A DNA stretch of 64,000 nucleotides. Source: Leishmania infantum JPCM5. Taxonomy: Eukaryota; Euglenozoa; Kinetoplastea; Trypanosomatida; Trypanosomatidae. A program made the position numbers and the translations under genes. This document shows positions 1-10,406 of this stretch, in pieces; position 1 is the stretch's first letter, and the number at the start of each line of letters is the position of its first letter. The DNA lies in assembly GCF_000002875.2 (NCBI RefSeq), contig NC_009394.2:1-64000 (forward strand), read 5' to 3'. The notes beneath the pieces were generated by a model. The model made no database searches, had not been told where the DNA came from, and saw nothing but the letters and a program-made list of their open reading frames with translations.

Positions 1-1481
1 TACATGGCAGGGGCGCTAGCACCCTGGGCAAAGAACATGGCCGAGATAATGGCGGTGATCACGAGAGTAAACACCCAGCCACCGTACATCTTCAGCACCA
101 TGAGCCAGCGGATGTTCAGGAAGCCAACATCGACGATGCTGACGGCGATGACACCACCAGTGATGCAGTGAGTGGACGAGACGGGAATGCCATAGCCGGA
201 GGCGAACGACACGACGAGCGCGGCCGACAGCTCCGCAGAGAAGCCGCGGCTCGGCGTGATGACAGTCAGATCCTCACCCATCAGACGCATCAGCCGGATA
301 CCGAAGGTGGAGAGACCCAAAACAAGACCGGCACCACCGAGGCACAGCACCCAGATCGGAACAGAGGAGCTCTTCTCCACACCGCCCGTCTGGTACACCT
401 GGTAGATGGCGGCAAGCGGGCCGACGGCGTTACTGACATCGCTCGCGCCGTGGGCAAAGGAGGCGCAGATGGCGGTGAACACCTGCAGGTAGCGAAACAC
501 GCGCTCGGCACGCCATTCGTACTGCTGGACCTGAAGGCCGCTGGCACCAGTGACCTGGCGCTCCTCCGATTGCTCTGAGTCGGAGGCCTCCGATTGGCTA
601 ACAACGTCGCCAGTGACCTCACGAGCCTTGTGCACGTCCTCGTCGTTGAGCGGTTTGCGCTGAGTTGATCCCTCCGTCGTGCTCGGACGCTCGTCAGACG
701 CAGCGAAGGCATGCGCCTCGTCACGAGCAACCAAGCGCTTCAGAAGGGGAATGAAGGCGCACGAGAGCACGCCAGCGCCGGCGCCAATGCACGCAGCCAC
801 CCAGGCAGCTTTGCCCACCGACCACTTGAGGCGCTTCGACGCGCCCTTGAAGAGCACGAAGAAAGACTCCAGGAAGAAGGCAATGGCCACAACAACGGGC
901 AGGGTGTACATCGCGCGCTTCACACAGTTCTTAGGGCGAAGCACGAGGAAGCGAACCAGGCTGTAGATGATAGCCGATACAGCGCCGGTGAGCACAGGCG
1001 AAATGAACCAGGAGGCGACAATCGGGGCCACACCGCTGAAGAACGGGAAGTCGTCCTTCCTCTTCGCCCAGCTCACCGCACCACCGCCGCCGTAGACCAG
1101 CGCGAAGCCGATCACGCCACCGCAGATGCTGTGTGTCGACGACACGGGAAGACGCAGCCACGTGGCAATCGCCAGCCAGCAGAAGGCGGCGCCACAGGCG
1201 CAAAGCATACCGTACATGAAGACATATGGCTGTTTCGCGAAATCCTTGGGGTCGGCAACCCCACTGGAGATGGTCGACGTCACCTCACCACCGAGCGTCA
1301 CCGCACCGCCAAATTCGCAAACAGAGGCTACGATGACAATCTGCGTGAGGGTGAGAATGCGCGCACCATACGTGGTACCAAAGGCGTTGGCCAAATCGTT
1401 CATGCCCACACCGGCGCCGGTGAGGAACGAAACGAAGCCGCCCACGATGACGATCCACAAATAGGGGTTGACATTCGCCAT
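1..1481 (-). CDS. PHO4/PiT-family inorganic phosphate permease (3' end cut by window edge)
   Basis: Cation-coupled inorganic phosphate transporter of the PiT family (SLC20/PHO4), a multi-spanning plasma-membrane protein. The frame opens at ATG 1481 (MANVNPYLWIVIVGG) and runs without a stop to base 1, giving at least 493 codons, so the stop lies outside the window. The two duplicated signature segments of the family are visible: GMNDLANAFGT near residues 26-36, and FAHGASDVSNAVGP in the C-terminal half. Paired LPVSSTHSICGG and IPVSSTHCITGG segments also mark the internal duplication. A charged cytoplasmic loop rich in Ser, Glu and Asp (around residues 270-325) separates the two membrane halves. 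It is the only minus-strand gene and is transcribed away from the rest, which defines the divergent strand switch. The family call is firm. The coupling ion (sodium or proton) cannot be read from the sequence. Confidence 0.95.
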   Translation of the reverse strand, partial: MANVNPYLWIVIVGGFVSFLTGAGVGMNDLANAFGTTYGARILTLTQIVIVASVCEFGGAVTLGGEVTSTISSGVADPKDFAKQPYVFMYGMLCACGAAFCWLAIATWLRLPVSSTHSICGGVIGFALVYGGGGAVSWAKRKDDFPFFSGVAPIVASWFISPVLTGAVSAIIYSLVRFLVLRPKNCVKRAMYTLPVVVAIAFFLESFFVLFKGASKRLKWSVGKAAWVAACIGAGAGVLSCAFIPLLKRLVARDEAHAFAASDERPSTTEGSTQRKPLNDEDVHKAREVTGDVVSQSEASDSEQSEERQVTGASGLQVQQYEWRAERVFRYLQVFTAICASFAHGASDVSNAVGPLAAIYQVYQTGGVEKSSSVPIWVLCLGGAGLVLGLSTFGIRLMRLMGEDLTVITPSRGFSAELSAALVVSFASGYGIPVSSTHCITGGVIAVSIVDVGFLNIRWLMVLKMYGGWVFTLVITAIISAMFFAQGASAPAM

Positions 1482-2419
1482 TTTATCCTACTTCCCGTGG
1501 ACAAGAAGTGTGAAATGGAGAGATGAAACAGGTTGCAGATAAGGTAGAAAACGTCGTAAAAAGGCTCAGAGTAATGCTGCGAAGTGGAAAAGAAAAGCCA
1601 AAGCGAGTTGCGGTAGCTAGCTGGTTCGTAAGAGGCAGGTCAAATGTGGCAGTAGCGTGTCGGGGAACTTTACAGAAACACGGAAAAAGAGGAGATGAGT
1701 TGTAGAGGTATGGATAGTGATGTGAGGCGGAAGAGTGCGCTACGCGGAGTGCGTCTTGGGTGGTTGCTTGTCGCGAGGAGAGCGGCGAGCTTGGTATGGC
1801 TGCGCCTCAGGGGCCGGGTGCACTCCAAGACGCTCTAAAAGAGGGCCGTTCGTTTTTGCTTCCGTTCTTTGTGCGATAAGAAAGGAATGAGATGTCGTGC
1901 ACTTTTTGCACAAAGTGGAGCACACTAGAGAGGCTGGCTATGATGATCGCGGAAATCAGTGCCGCGTTAGGATAGAAAAAAGAAAACTGGAGCGCGCAGG
2001 CTTGAGACAAGGAGAAAAATACCTCATGCTTCGAAAGTGGGGAGAGAGCTGCGTATGCTTTTCGCGCCAGCACCGAACGGGCTGATGCTCCTCTAGGCGG
2101 GCTATCAGAAAGTGTCAGCCGGGTTATTTAGGTGAGATCAGAGAAAAAGGAGGTGGGAGAAGTTGTCCTTCGTTGTTAGGCAGCGATGATTTACGTATTC
2201 CGAGGGCAGCCTGGGAAAAGAAAAGAGAGTCGCCCAACCATGCCGTTTCTCATGACAGTAAACAAGTTGAGGAACGCGACGGGTTGAGGAAGAGGGCGAA
2301 AAAATACAGCCTAAGATACATGAACTGAGTTCAAAGGTACGCGGTAGGAAAGCGCATTTGCTGAGACAGTATAAACACCCAGAGTTCATGATGTCCGGTT
2401 CGACGGCTCGCTTTATAAC
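1482..2419. other. 5' flank of the phosphate permease, part of the divergent strand-switch region
   Basis: No coding region is supported here. Read on the minus strand, the purine-rich plus-strand stretches (for example around 1520-1600 and 1680-1700) are polypyrimidine tracts suited to trans-splicing of the permease mRNA. The short frames present have no recognisable content. Confidence 0.6.
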
Positions 2420-3844
2420 TTAAGCTGCGACGTGGTCCTTGCCGTGTTCTCGCAGCAGGTGACAGATCTTACAGACGCCGATGCCGAGCTCACCAGGCAG
2501 TGAATCCCGCCTGAACGGCGTGCGATGCTGCTCTCACACCCAGCTCACGAGCACTTTTGACATCCTCTGCATCGCAGTTGGGGTTAGAGTGCGGAAGTAA
2601 CCGTTGTCCATGCGCTCTCAGAAAAGGTATGGCCGGTAAGCCTTTGCGAGGTGTGCCTCTGCTTTGTCCACGCACTGCGCCCGTTTGGAAAAAGTCCACA
2701 TGCACGCCGGTCGCGATGATGTGTTGCACTGTGTTGCTCTTGGAGCAGTGCATATTGGCGAAAAGGCAGCCGCGCTGTGCGTCTCGTACGGAATCCACCT
2801 ACTTTCTGCATCTCAGAGAACGCATGCTGCGCATCTTACTAGCCCCCTCCCTGTCCTGCCTTCAGAATGCTCTCAGCGCCTTTGTAGTCTTTCTTGGCGT
2901 CTAAGAGTCCGCTGTAGTTGCTGATGAGCGTCATGAGCACCGTCGAATACTCGTGAACCGACGTCTTGAAGTAGTTGTGCGCACAAAAAAACAGCACCGT
3001 TTATTCAGCGACTCGCCGCAGAGAAGGATGTCGGGGACGACAGCATGCTTTAGTGTCGCCGCCGCTTTTGCATCATCTTCAGCTAACTCAAATGTGGCGG
3101 CATAGCCAGCATTGTATTCAGTTGTGGAAAAGGGACAAAGACATGCCGCGAAAGCGATGCCAAGCTTGCCCTCGCTGTTGAGGTGCAGCTGAGTTCGTTC
3201 ATGGCCCGCAGATGACTTGAGCACCACCTGGTTCTTCTGAAAGAAATTCTCTTGCGCGGTCAACACGAGCAGCGATATCACCTTCTCGCCGGTAATTCCG
3301 TAGGTGAGCGTGCTCGTACCGTCCCCGGAGGTGGGGATGCCATAACACCCACTCAAGGGTTGGAGAACGGATCAGGGTCGAACGCAAAGCCGTACTTGGC
3401 AATAGCTTTGTTGAGTTCGATTTTACTGACACCAGCACCAGTCCATAAACACCCAACATCGATGGTTACACGGAGACGCTTGATATTTGCTGTGTCGATG
3501 GCGATAGCGCCACAGTTCAAGATGCAGGCCCTTTCGAACACCGTGCATTCGCCACAGGGGGTTATAGGCACAGAATGCTTGGCACAAATCCTCAGAATCG
3601 ATTCTACTAGTGGAGGTGGCACTATCTCCGCTGCCGGAGCGCATGGGATATGAGTCGATTTGTGTTTGTTGCATATGCTATGCCGATGATCCCTGTTGAA
3701 AATGAAGCCTGTTGAGGTCAACACATGCAACGCCCTGACTTTACCAAGCGCTTGCCGGCAGAGAGCCTGATGCCTTTCGATGGGCTCCACCTCGTGCTGG
3801 GTCAGTCCCAACCGCGTCAACCACAAAAAAAAGAAGACTGTCAT
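2420..3844 (-). pseudogene. Degenerate D-lactate dehydrogenase-like FAD oxidase
   Basis: Reading the minus strand from 3844 down to 2420 gives, in order but in several frames, the landmarks of the FAD-binding/oxidase-C D-lactate dehydrogenase (DLD1/GlcD) family. These are WLTRLGLTQHEV, then SILRICAKHSVPITPCGECT (normally a Gly-rich VTPxGGGT), then GLWxGAGV-like GCLWTGAGVSKIELNKAI and KYGFAFDPDP. In a second frame (about 3356-2990) come SGDGTSTLTYGITGEKVISL, VVLKSSAGHERTQL, LNSEGKLGIAF and AGYAATFELAEDDAKAAATL. A third frame holds NPNCDAEDVKSARELG, and a fourth GELGIGVCKICHLLREHGKD followed by TAA at 2422-2420. At least three frameshifts and altered glycine motifs make it non-functional. It lies in the strand-switch region on the same strand as the permease, so it may be an old member of that transcription unit or a decayed duplicate of a gene elsewhere. 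Confidence 0.8.
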
Positions 3845-6800
3845 TTTCAGATGCCCCTGTTAGCTGGCGTGACAGCTCCATATTGGCATTTGTACGCGGT
3901 ACATAAGCTCTCATGGCATGGTAGCAAAAGTATTCGAGTACCACCGGCAAAAGCAAGGTTTTCAGTCGAAAAAGCCGATATGGGCAAAAAGAGAATATCT
4001 TGGGAGAAAAGAAGCGTGTGAAAGTAAGATGCTGTAACTCGTTCGGCAGCTTCAGTGATTTACTTGCGCAGCCCCAATTCTAAAACAAATGCCTGGACTA
4101 GCCTTCGCCAAAGTTTGCAAATCTTAAACCCTGCTGTATTTCGAAAACAATGTGCAGCTCGTCAGTCAATACACAAGAAAAAAAAAAGAATGTTGTCAGA
4201 ACAGGAGCGTGAAGCATTCCAGAGTATGTCATCAACACGTAGGTGCTGCAGGGTTTTCTGTATCGCAGGCAAAGTATACCGATATTGCCTCTCTCAAACA
4301 GTGGTCCGTATTCCAATAGCACAGGCTGTGCTAATACAAGCTGTCCTCTTCTCAATCACCGACTAGCACCACTAAAAAAAAAGTGGAGGCAATTTCCTAC
4401 CTCCCATTGCTCATGGACTGTCCTGGCATAAACTCAAGGGTGTGTGTAGGTGGGTGGCAGGAAAATAAGAGAAAGATTTAATTACTTTGAATCTATATTA
4501 GAAGAAGGGTGATGATGACATTTAAAATCGGAGGCGCACGCCATGGTAAGATTCCATCCCCTTCTTTTTTTCGCACACCGATCTTCTTCATTCTGTTTCC
4601 GATCAATTGGCGATCTTATCTTCACTTCGAAAGATTTCAAGAAAAGGTAGGAAGAATACCAGTTGCTGTTTTTTTGTTGTTGCTGTCTTTAAAGTAGCCT
4701 CTTTCAAAGAAAACCTCTACCATGATGCAGTTTCACAGAAAACGTATCCATTTCTTTCACAGAGACTAGTAAAGAGGCAAAATCCCGTGTTGACAAAAGA
4801 GAAACCCCGGGCAGCTAGATTCTCGTGTACATAGGCAATGAATCGTTGAAAAGCGAGTGATATCTGCAAAATTGGTGTACATCGCAGAATGAGCACTACA
4901 CCAGAGTTTGTAGTGGAAGCAAGAGCTGCATCGCTGACTTCTCAGTTAACTCTTTTTGCATCTAATCCATCAGACGCCCGTGACCGAGCAAATGAAGGGG
5001 AGGTGATATATTGCTCCCTCGTAGACATATACAAGGCGAATAACTCATGTGTTTTCAAGCATTAGTACGAGAAGGCAGAAACCTTATCGTCAAATACAGA
5101 CGTTTTGATCGTTGTTTACTTTGTGTTCGCATCGCTTCCACTAGGAGGCCTACATATACGATTAGAGCTTTTCCACTGGTGTTCGCGCTAGCTCGTTCCG
5201 AAAGAAAAAGAAAACCTGTACTTTGGAGGGCAGATAGGATCCAAAACAAATGTAGTCTGCCCCGTACACTTTTTTTTTGGCCGTCAATGCTGCTCCTCTT
5301 TCTTTTACATCAATCGTGCGCGTTCGTACCCTCACAAAAGGGAAAAGGGGGGAAAGATGATGAACGCGCGAGTACAAAGAATCTGAGTATCTTTCTTGGT
5401 GTCTTGACACCAATGAAAAGACACGTGGAAAAGCCACTTTTTCCCTTCTGCAGCAGAGGCTGGCCTCACACTTATGTTTCGAATGAAATCTAACAACAAC
5501 CACAGTGTGCACTGAGGAGCCCCTCGCAATAGCTGATAACCCAATGAAAGCAGATGAAACTGAAAAAAAAATGCTAGGTGTGAGCGGCGCTAACAAAAAA
5601 AAAAACAATCCCCTAAACAGAGGAAGTGAAGATACCAGCAGTAAAAATAACGCGCTCAGTTCCCAAACTCTCAAAATCTCTGAAAAAGAGTTCTGGGACT
5701 TCAGTGTAAGGGAGAGTTTGTCTCTCTTGTGTTGAACTTTTTCTGACGTTGTCTGCTCAGTTGAAGGCGATAACTGCGATTTTCTTTTCAGTGTACTACT
5801 GCTACGTAAAAGAAAAATATTTTGCTGTCTAATACATGCGTTTTCTTCTTGCTTTCCTCGTGTTCTTTCTGACGCGATGACAGCGGCACCTCACCACGGC
5901 ATCAGGGCCCATTAGCGACTCTGTTGTGAAGCCAGGCAGCTTGTATTTCTGCCAGTGACAAACACTAGAGTAACTGGTTCAATAGCCTACAGAATGGGAA
6001 AGTGCGGGGTTTGTTGCTTGTGGCAAGCGCCGAAACGAGAAAAGGTTGGATTTCTTCATTTACCGTGGGCTTCACATGTGCAACCTTGTCAACTTGTGGC
6101 GCTTCCCCTGAGTAAGGTTGCCCAGGTGGACAGATGACGGCGTGTACGATCAGATTTTGGTTCGACCCCTATTACACGTTTAAGGTAAGAGTTTACTGAA
6201 CAAACAAAAAGAGGTTACAGCAGCCCCATACCAATGGAATGCTGTAAAGCTTGCTTTGCCGCGAAAGCACCTGCACTCGGGCCAGAACGCAGTTCTGACG
6301 GAACTTCACAAGCGCCGTGAGGTAATCTTGATTTGTTTACCTGCCTGTGGCATCGCATTTAATGCCTCTTTTAAGATGTACGCGTTATACATCTGTTCAA
6401 TAAGTTTCACTTCTCTTGCAGCAATCAAATTGATGTTTGAGGTCTATGGCAATACCAAACAAAAAAGAAAACAAGTGATGAAATGACAGAAAACGTGAAG
6501 TCGGTGATGTTTTCCTTTTGCCGTTACATGCAGCGAACCCCATTGTGACAGAGTCAAGAAAGCAAAACAATTCCACTGGAAGGAGGCCCAACAGCAAGAG
6601 CATCATCGATGGTTTTGTCTTTTGCGTCTTGAAGACGCAGGGAGTGCGGAAATGCTGCTTTTGAAATGCACCCCACACCACTGAAGCAAAAAAAAAGACA
6701 CAAGATTATACGGACTAGGTGGCATCTACTAGGAACGCCGAGCGCTGATACTGTTCGAGGCGCCTAGACAGGACTTTCACAGTACCGACTTCTCGTCTAT

Positions 6801-9800
6801 CTGAGGAGTTGCTAGCGGACGTTGAGACTGGGGTGGCAGGGAAAAGTACAAGGGCTGCCAGAAAGGAGCGCGAGTTGTTCGGAGGTGGCGGCGCACGATG
6901 CTAAGCGCAGAGAGGCTCGCCGTTTTTCTCGGCAAACTGCAGGGCTGGAGCTGTGCCGTTGCACAAAACGTCATATTTATGCTGGCATGTTGTGATCAGA
7001 GAGGTCTCGTAAGTCTTCTCGGTTCTCGAGTGAACGCATCTGGCGCGTGTGTGTCACTTGCTCCTGTTGAAATCAGCGAGGGTGGTTATTCTTGCTCGTC
7101 TGTGTATGTCTTGCGCGCACTTGCGGTGAAGGAAAGCAAAGAGCTGGGGGCGCGCGAAGATGCTGATGAAGCCTTTGGCGAACTTGAACTCCGTTCGATT
7201 TTCGTCGCCTAGGACGACGGAGTTGTGATTGACACGTCTCACTGGGGAGATGGACGAAGTCCATCGCGTTGGCCAAGTTGCAGCGCTCTTGAATTCTTGG
7301 CTGAGGATTTTGCCCCCCCCCCCTTCCCATTGCATACAAATACTGTGGCATAGAAGATTGCTAGCTGCGTTCCAGCGAGAGGTATCCAGGTACGCGTATG
7401 GTGAGCGATGCATACCAACACGCGCGAGCATTACGGCATGCAGTAAAATGCAGTTTCGAGATTAACGGGTATTTCAGGATTATCTTCTAGCTCTTTTTTT
7501 CCTTATGAGATGTGCTTGGCTTGTGTTTTGCTGAGCCAATAAAGGGAGCTTTTATGTGGTGCGCAAGCGAACCAGGCCACGCGGGGGTGCAGGTCTGATA
7601 GCTGTAGCTCCGTTCCTCTAAATGATGTCACCACTCTGCGAGTCTGCGGTGCTTGCAGGTGTGGAGGCTGGGCTTGAAGTCTGCAGGTATTATATTGACA
7701 GCGCCTCTCACGCGCATTTGTTTGTAATCCCGTTGGCTGGTTATGTCTTTGGATGAAGAGTGTATGCTGCTCTAGGTACAGGCCATCTGTGACGGCCTTC
7801 GCTAGAATAGTACCTGAAAGTTTTTTTGATTTTTTACCTACGCTAATGCTACTGCTTTCACTGTGCGGCATCGTTTTTTTTTTTCCGGTTGCTGTGGAGG
7901 TAGAGGGTTCTTGTACTGCTCGGAGCCGTTGCCTTTCTTTTGTATAAGACATAGAGACCAACTTCGGTTCACTGGCGGGCAAGACTTTTTTGCCTGCTGT
8001 CATTATGTAGTTTAATGCAATCATCCACTTTTCGTCTTGTTAACTAGCTGGTCTCCCTAAGGCTAGTAACAGTACGGACAGCCTGTAAGGAATTCCTGTT
8101 ATCGGGAAATTCGCAATTCCGTCATGACGCTCGTCTCCCTGCGCGTTGACTCCCCGGAAGTGCCGACTTGACGGGCTGTGTGGAACAGGACGATTCATCC
8201 TCAAATGACAGTGGCAGATTGTTTTTCCCGCCATCTTCTCTCTTCTCAGTAATAAAGCACTTGAACTGCTGTTTAAGCTCATTCTTGAGAGAGGTCTCAA
8301 CTCTATACGGTGAGATCGAGTTGTCCTCACTGCTTCGATGTTCTTGCGCACGCGCTATGAAAGAAGCTTCCATGGATCTTTTGTTCTACGTTCTGTAACG
8401 CTAGTCGTTGACTACGCTTTCCAATGCGACGCTATCATCGAGTTGCCACGACTGCGATGAGTCAAAGAAGAGGTGCCTCTTTTTATAATTTTGCCTTCTG
8501 CGTGGTATAATCTCTTGGTGTTTTTAGTGAGTCGGCCCGAGGGCCGTGTGTACATGCAAGAAGCGCTTCTGATGGAGTTGTTTCGTTCATTGGTCACGCA
8601 GAACACCGCACTGGATGCTGTGTGCGCATTTTAGGCAAGATTTTTGTTCTTCGTGCGACTCATGCACTGGCTGTGGTAGGACTGTGCTTTCATGTTTTAA
8701 AGCGGTAGCGTTTCCTTGGACATCGGACGCTGCTACCAACCCGAGTTTGTGCGGCACCGACAAAGGAAAAGCGCCGCCTCGAGCATCGCGGTACGTAAGT
8801 TGTATCGGAACATTTGTACGCAAAAGCTCGATTTTCTACTGCTGTATTCCGTGTGAAGAATTTTCTAGTTCAAGAAAAGAAGTATATTCTCTTTTCTGTT
8901 AGAGCAGATCGTAGGCTTGCGATGCGGAGAACCAGTAGGCCCCGAAGTAGATGAGCATCCGCAGCAAGGTATTTTTACCGATTTCCGTCATATTATATGA
9001 AGGAGCGCAAGAGCTCTGGTCTTGCGGGCAACGTGTCTGCTTTCGCTCATGCGCCTCTTGCATCACTGTTCTTCTAGATGCTCTGTTCAAGACGTCTTCA
9101 GCTCTCGGGCACTTGGCTATCTGTGTTTTCTTTTTCTGCTTATGGTGGTGCAAAATGTAAGCTTTGAACGTCTAATTTGTGCTCCTTGGAGATCTTCGAT
9201 GCAGGTAGGTCTAATCATCTCGCATGTGTGTTTGCCGAGGTTATTTTTTTTCCTCGCTCGATGCTCAGAAATACCGTAGTCAACAAGCTTTTACGTGCGT
9301 CGTTGTGACGGCTACTTTTTCGTTCCAATGACGCCGGTTTTGCTCGCACCGTAAGCCGTTATCGTGCGGCTGATGGTTGTGTCCTAGCTCCTGCTCTTCT
9401 AGATGGGTCCTGAAGTTCTGTTTCTGCGAGCAACCGTTGCTGTTACAGGAAAATCGTAGCTTCCTGGATGTAGTATTGGCCTGCTATGTTGCAATGGGTG
9501 TCATTTTAGTGGTGCTTGTGCTCATTCATCGCTGAAGTGGTGATAGTCGGTTTTTCTGTTCTCGATCGTCATGTTATGCGCCGGCGCTGATGGTGCTCTC
9601 TGATCCACCTTCAGTGGCAATGTCTCCTTCTCGGAAGTGTTTTCTTTCCTCTCACCACATCAAGGTCACAAAACCTTTCTCTAGCTCTGGCTGATGCTGA
9701 TAGCTGTTAGCTATTGCTTCGCCAGCCACTTCTGAAGCTGCTTTTGGAGCAGTACAAGATTGATTCGAACGCCTTGCTTTTGCTAATATGATAAGAAAAG

Positions 9801-10406
9801 GGCTTGTGTGTCTCCCTTGCCATTCTTATTGTCTCGTACGAGGGAAAGGCTAGCTACATTTTTGTCCTTCGGGGTGCAGGACTACTCACTACCTGAGCGC
9901 ACAGGTTTCTGGACTACTTCAGCCTCGCTATCGGCCCAGAGGAAAAGGTGATTGTGTGGTTCTGCTTGTAGCGGTTTGAGAGGATGCAAGCGCAGAAAGG
10001 GAAAAAGAGCAACGAAACAATGACATAGAAGATGGCATATCTATCTGTCGATGGTGAAATAACATATGCTATGCATATGTAAAAGAGACGTTTTTGTCCA
10101 ACGAGTGTGTGCTGAACGAGCGTCGTTTCCCGGACTGGATTTGAGGAATCTGCGTTTCGCGGATACCTGTACGACTTTCTCACTCCATTTTGAAATGAGC
10201 AAATGTTGGTCATTCATTGCGCTTGCACGAACCCCTTTGTCTCTCGACCCACCTATCATGGCCGTTGTTCGTAGTTCAGTGGAGAAAAAAGACAGGGAAA
10301 CTGAACTTGCTTCATCATCTAGCTATCAAAAGAGCAAATGCTGGAGAACACTAGGTAGATTTTTTTTGCCCTCTAGCTTTTTCTTATCATCCGTGCAAGT
10401 GCGGCT
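3845..10406. other. Long AT-rich divergent strand-switch region without supported genes
   Basis: About 6.5 kb between the pseudogene and the first plus-strand gene. The sequence is visibly more AT-rich than the rest of the window, with many A and T homopolymers, and the open frames are short with no family signature. An 11-base C run sits at 7313-7323. Trypanosomatid divergent strand switches normally hold RNA polymerase II start sites, with poly(dC:dG) tracts and acetylated histones, so start sites for both units probably lie here; no specific promoter motif can be read. Around 7054-7351 the minus strand has a slightly coding-like stretch of unknown identity (see findings). A pyrimidine tract and AG at about 10361-10376 precede the TRAPPC11-like gene. 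Confidence 0.6.
7313..7323. repeat. Poly-C tract (11 nt) in the strand-switch region
   Basis: An uninterrupted run of eleven C within otherwise AT-rich DNA. Poly(dC:dG) tracts are a known feature of trypanosomatid transcription start regions. The link to this site is inferred. Confidence 0.7.

Noticed and set aside
6159..6169. GGTTCGACCCC, an exact match to the tRNA B-box pattern
   Set aside because: The flanking bases do not form a T stem, and no A box, anticodon arm or acceptor pairing is visible upstream.
7503..8024. 173-codon minus-strand open frame in the strand-switch region
   Set aside because: No domain, mixed composition and no codon bias like the real genes.
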